Origin: an uncultured Zetaproteobacteria bacterium
GTDB lineage: Bacteria > Pseudomonadota > Zetaproteobacteria > Mariprofundales > Mariprofundaceae
NCBI GenBank assembly: GCA_913056285.1
Contig: CAJXNE010000113.1
Span: forward strand, 1-6,647
Direction of reading: 5' to 3'
DNA: 6,647 bases
Each line of letters opens with the position of its first letter. Position 1 is the stretch's first letter. Shown one piece after another: positions 5,716 through 6,647 of the stretch. The position numbers and the translations under genes are program-made. The notes beneath the pieces are model-generated. The model was not told where the DNA came from. It did not search any database and saw only the letters and a list, made by a program, of their open reading frames with translations.

Positions 5716-6647
5716 CTATTTCCCCATATCCAGCAGTGCGGCATGGAATCGTCGCACAATCTCGCCTGCCGGTTCCACCTGATGAATACCCGCCACGCTC
5801 TTGCCCGCCTGCCAGAATTCCCGTTCGCCGCCCTCATCCAATGAGGCATGGCGCAACTGAAAGGCGGAACGCAGCGTGTACAACATACGCAGCCAGTGTT
5901 TGCTCCGCTTGCCGCGCAGCAGCATGCGCGCCAGCGCGCCGGATTTGAGTCCCATAGCCGCCACATGCGGCGTATTGATCAGGGAAACCGGTACGCCGGT
6001 AATGCGTTCGCTCAATACAATATCCTGCTCCTGCGCGTCCACGATAGCCTGTTTGTACGGCGCGGCAGCCAGACACTCATCGGTCGCGATAAAACGCGTG
6101 CCCAACTGGCAACCGGCATAACCCATGCGCATCGCCTCAACAAACTGCTGTTCATCGCCGATACCACCGGCGCAGATCAGAGGCAGATTCAGATCATGTA
6201 AATCATCGAATAATTGCAGCGCCGAGAATCCACCGGCATGGCCGCCAGCCCGGTTATTGACGGCAATCAAACCGTCTACGCCGGCATCGACCGCCTTCTG
6301 CGCCCACTTCCGCTCGGTCGCATCATGATAAACGATACCACCATATTCAGCCACCCGCTCCACCACCCAGCGCGGGTTTCCCAGCGATGTAATAAAAAAA
6401 CGAATGCCCTCTTCCAGCGCAATATTCACCCATTCCTGCATGCGTTGGTGATAACGCCGCGATGATTTTTCAATCAGGGCATTCATGCCGACCGGTCCGG
6501 ATGTCTGCTGGCGAATCAGTTGCAGGCCAGCGCGAAAGTCATGCCCGTGCACAAATGTAAGGGATACCGGTTGCACGATGCCCAAACCGCCCGCCCCGGA
6601 AACCGCAGCTACCAGTTCAGGATTGGAACAGGGATACATCGGCCCGC
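5716..6647 (-). CDS. Nitronate monooxygenase-family (NPD-like) flavoprotein, N-terminus cut by window edge
   Basis: This FMN-dependent TIM-barrel protein belongs to the 2-nitropropane dioxygenase / nitronate monooxygenase group, which also includes the enoyl-ACP reductase FabK. The first visible codons read GPM, followed by SNPELVAAVSGAGGLG, the usual N-terminal flavin-binding motif. In family members about 5-20 residues precede GPM, so the true start lies outside the window and the ATG at 6639 is internal. Counting from that Met, VNNRAGGHAGG (127-137) holds the probable catalytic His134, CAGGIG (156-161) and GTRF (180-183) bind the FMN phosphate, and the C-terminus is complete at 307. Nitronate oxidation is the label by family, but many members have other or unknown substrates, and here a link to fatty acid metabolism through the ligase is plausible. 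The gene ends 16 bp before the ligase. Confidence 0.85.
   Translation of the reverse strand, partial: GPMYPCSNPELVAAVSGAGGLGIVQPVSLTFVHGHDFRAGLQLIRQQTSGPVGMNALIEKSSRRYHQRMQEWVNIALEEGIRFFITSLGNPRWVVERVAEYGGIVYHDATERKWAQKAVDAGVDGLIAVNNRAGGHAGGFSALQLFDDLHDLNLPLICAGGIGDEQQFVEAMRMGYAGCQLGTRFIATDECLAAAPYKQAIVDAQEQDIVLSERITGVPVSLINTPHVAAMGLKSGALARMLLRGKRSKHWLRMLYTLRSAFQLRHASLDEGGEREFWQAGKSVAGIHQVEPAGEIVRRFHAALLDMGK

Noticed and set aside
5700..5966. An 89-residue N-terminal extension of the acyl-CoA ligase.
   Set aside because: It overlaps the flavoprotein gene in another frame, has Cys/Trp/Arg-rich shadow-like composition, and precedes a good ribosome site and an ATG that aligns with the FadD start.
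5848..6201. A 117-codon plus-strand frame and others opposite the flavoprotein gene.
   Set aside because: The minus-strand gene has complete NPD motifs. The plus-strand frames are low-information shadows without a ribosome site or family signal.

Overview
The window looks like chromosomal DNA from a Gram-negative proteobacterium, most likely a gammaproteobacterium. The acyl-CoA ligase is close to enterobacterial FadD in length and over long stretches of sequence, and two genes (an RND exporter and a LolA-like periplasmic protein) make sense only in a cell with an outer membrane. The species cannot be named from sequence alone.

Every gene reads on the minus strand, so transcription runs from high to low coordinates. 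First come a nitronate monooxygenase-family flavoprotein (5716-6647, cut by the window edge) and a FadD-type long-chain acyl-CoA ligase (4020-5699), 16 bp apart and with a strong ribosome binding site between them. An AT-rich operator-like inverted repeat (3961-4005) separates this pair from a TetR-family regulator (3362-3946). The regulator overlaps, through ATGA, a 36-codon reading frame that looks like the surviving N-terminus of an RND exporter (3255-3365). After a hairpin repeat come a LolA-like periplasmic protein (2323-3135), a Baeyer-Villiger-type flavin monooxygenase (836-2326, again ATGA-coupled), a perfect 30-bp palindrome, a remnant of a second LolA-like C-terminus, a second hairpin repeat, and an RND/MMPL exporter (1-597, its C-terminal part outside the window).

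The working picture is a TetR-controlled lipid modification and export locus. FadD activates a fatty acid, the flavoenzyme oxidises a ketone or related carbonyl substrate, and the RND pump with its LolA-like partner moves a hydrophobic product across the periplasm. The substrate is unknown.

The most unusual aspect is the debris between the genes. A truncated RND start and a truncated LolA end each lie beside a member of the same hairpin repeat family, and the LolA end occurs twice, flanking the monooxygenase. This suggests that the operon was built or trimmed by duplication and deletion, with the repeats at or near the junctions. No RNA genes, CRISPR arrays or transposase genes were seen. No gene-free stretch exceeds 300 bp.
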